A stretch of 64,000 nucleotides of DNA from Paenibacillus sp. FSL H8-0548. GTDB lineage: Bacteria > Bacillota > Bacilli > Paenibacillales > Paenibacillaceae. The stretch covers positions 2,809,501 to 2,873,500 of the forward strand of contig NZ_CP152049.1 of the NCBI RefSeq assembly GCF_038630985.1, given 5' to 3'. Position numbers and translations under genes: made by a program. Each line of letters starts with the position of its first letter. The first letter of the stretch is position 1. The notes below the pieces were generated by a model that made no database searches, was not told the origin of the DNA, and worked only from the letters and a program-made list of their open reading frames with translations. Shown one piece after another: positions 63,067-64,000 of this stretch.

Positions 63067-64000
63067 ATGAATCAGATTTCACCTGCGGATTCGGCGGCCT
63101 TACCTCAAACGAAATCGGAAAAGAAAAAGAAAAAGTATGATTATCGCAGGTACTCACCGCTACTGATTATGATGATACCTGGGTTATTGTATCTCTTAAT
63201 CAATAACTATCTGCCAATGTTCGGGGTCGTCATCGCTTTCAAGGAGATCAATTTTGCGAAAGGTATTTTCGGAAGCGATTGGGCTGGATTAAAAAACTTT
63301 GAATATCTGTTCAAAACCTCAGACGCATTCATTATTACCCGTAATACAATTCTATACAATCTTTTGTTCCTCGCTCTAGGAACGATTTTGTCGTTAGGTG
63401 TCGCTATTTTGCTAAATGAAATTAAACAGAAGGTTTTTCTTAGAACATATCAAGCCATTATTTCAATGCCTCACTTGATCTCTTGGGTTATTATCAGTTA
63501 TCTGGTGTATGGATTCCTCAGTGTCGAGAATGGGTTGATCAATCGAACGATTCTTCCGCTGCTCGGAATAGAGGAAGGAATCATGTGGTATGCCGAAGCG
63601 AAGTTTTGGCCTGTTATCTTGACTTTCGTGGATCAGTGGAAGGGAGTCGGATATGGAAGTATTGTTTATTTTGCTGCATTGCTCGGGATCAATGAAGATT
63701 ACTACGAGGCTGCGAGAATTGATGGCGCCAACCGCTTAAAGCAGATTATATATATTACGCTTCCAATCGTAACACCTGTTATCCTAATGATGGCCCTGCT
63801 CCAGCTGGGACGGGTATTTTATTCCGACTTTGGTCTTTTCTATCAGGTAACACTGAATTCTGGGGCACTTTTCGAGACAACAGCCACAATTGATACTTAT
63901 GTGTTTAACGGTTTGATGGGGAGCGGCAACATGGGTATGTCTGCGGCGGCGGGCTTGTATCAGTCAGTTGTAGGATTTGCTCTCGTCATTACAGTGAACT
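63067..64000 (+). CDS. ABC sugar transporter permease, LplB type (cut by window end)
   Basis: The frame opens at the ATG at 63067, after AAGGATG, and stays open to the right edge, so it is 3'-truncated here. A Lys-rich cytoplasmic start (EKKKKKYDYRRY) precedes the first span (LLIMMIPGLLYLLINNYLPM); the EAA loop reads YYEAARIDGANRLKQI. It is the LplB-type half of the importer that should work with the lipoprotein at 57699; an LplC-type partner is expected just beyond the window. Promoter site D lies 42 bases upstream. Confidence 0.92.
   Translation, partial: MNQISPADSAALPQTKSEKKKKKYDYRRYSPLLIMMIPGLLYLLINNYLPMFGVVIAFKEINFAKGIFGSDWAGLKNFEYLFKTSDAFIITRNTILYNLLFLALGTILSLGVAILLNEIKQKVFLRTYQAIISMPHLISWVIISYLVYGFLSVENGLINRTILPLLGIEEGIMWYAEAKFWPVILTFVDQWKGVGYGSIVYFAALLGINEDYYEAARIDGANRLKQIIYITLPIVTPVILMMALLQLGRVFYSDFGLFYQVTLNSGALFETTATIDTYVFNGLMGSGNMGMSAAAGLYQSVVGFALVITVN

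Overview
The window looks like a chromosomal segment of a Paenibacillus-type, plant- or soil-associated member of the Bacillota. The signs are strong Gram-positive ribosome binding sites, Lpl-type ABC sugar importers with lipoprotein receptors, YesM/YesN-type two-component genes, many AraC-family regulators and many glycoside hydrolases. No rRNA, tRNA, phage genes, transposase or CRISPR array was seen.

Left part (1-22.9 kb). The window opens at the end of an inositol operon (iolG, iolB). A PhyH-type dioxygenase and a membrane-anchored AraC regulator with a good cre site follow. Next comes a long plus-strand unit: LplB/LplC-type permeases, a solute-binding lipoprotein, a GH43 enzyme, a ThuA-like protein, a zinc alcohol dehydrogenase, an alpha/beta hydrolase, a Gfo/Idh/MocA dehydrogenase and four (then a fifth, separate) AP-endonuclease-2-type TIM-barrel proteins. 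This set suggests breakdown of a glycoside or cyclitol by oxidation followed by isomerisation or elimination. On the other strand lies a three-gene oxygenase set (desaturase-like hydroxylase, MocE-type Rieske ferredoxin, ferredoxin reductase) with a cupin-AraC regulator upstream; the set resembles the rhizobial mocDEF rhizopine genes.

Middle part (23-36 kb), visibly AT-richer up to about 33 kb. A Fur-boxed siderophore importer (two FecCD permeases, binding protein, ATPase) and a Btr-like AraC regulator are followed by an unusual trio: a nitroreductase fused to a mannitol-type PTS EIIA domain, an HPr and a complete enzyme I, with no EIIB or EIIC. An Lsa-type ABC-F resistance gene with a leader peptide and transcription attenuator follows. 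After it come an ECF sigma factor with a membrane partner and a probable antitoxin/PIN pair.

Right part (36-64 kb). A divergent AraC regulator/GH3 beta-glucosidase pair is followed by an intergenic zone with a duplicated 205-bp repeat and remnants of a two-component system. Two efflux units come next: TetR with MMPL, and MarR with a heterodimeric ABC exporter. The end is a glycan-utilisation locus: GH2, GH43-like, GH1 and GH78 enzymes, a binding lipoprotein, a YesM/YesN pair and a permease cut by the window edge. Four transcription units in this locus share an identical promoter layout: two GTCG boxes 23 bp apart, TTAGT(T/A) 12 bp further on, an 18-bp spacer and a -10 box. This is a clear candidate regulon for the locus' own AraC-type response regulator.
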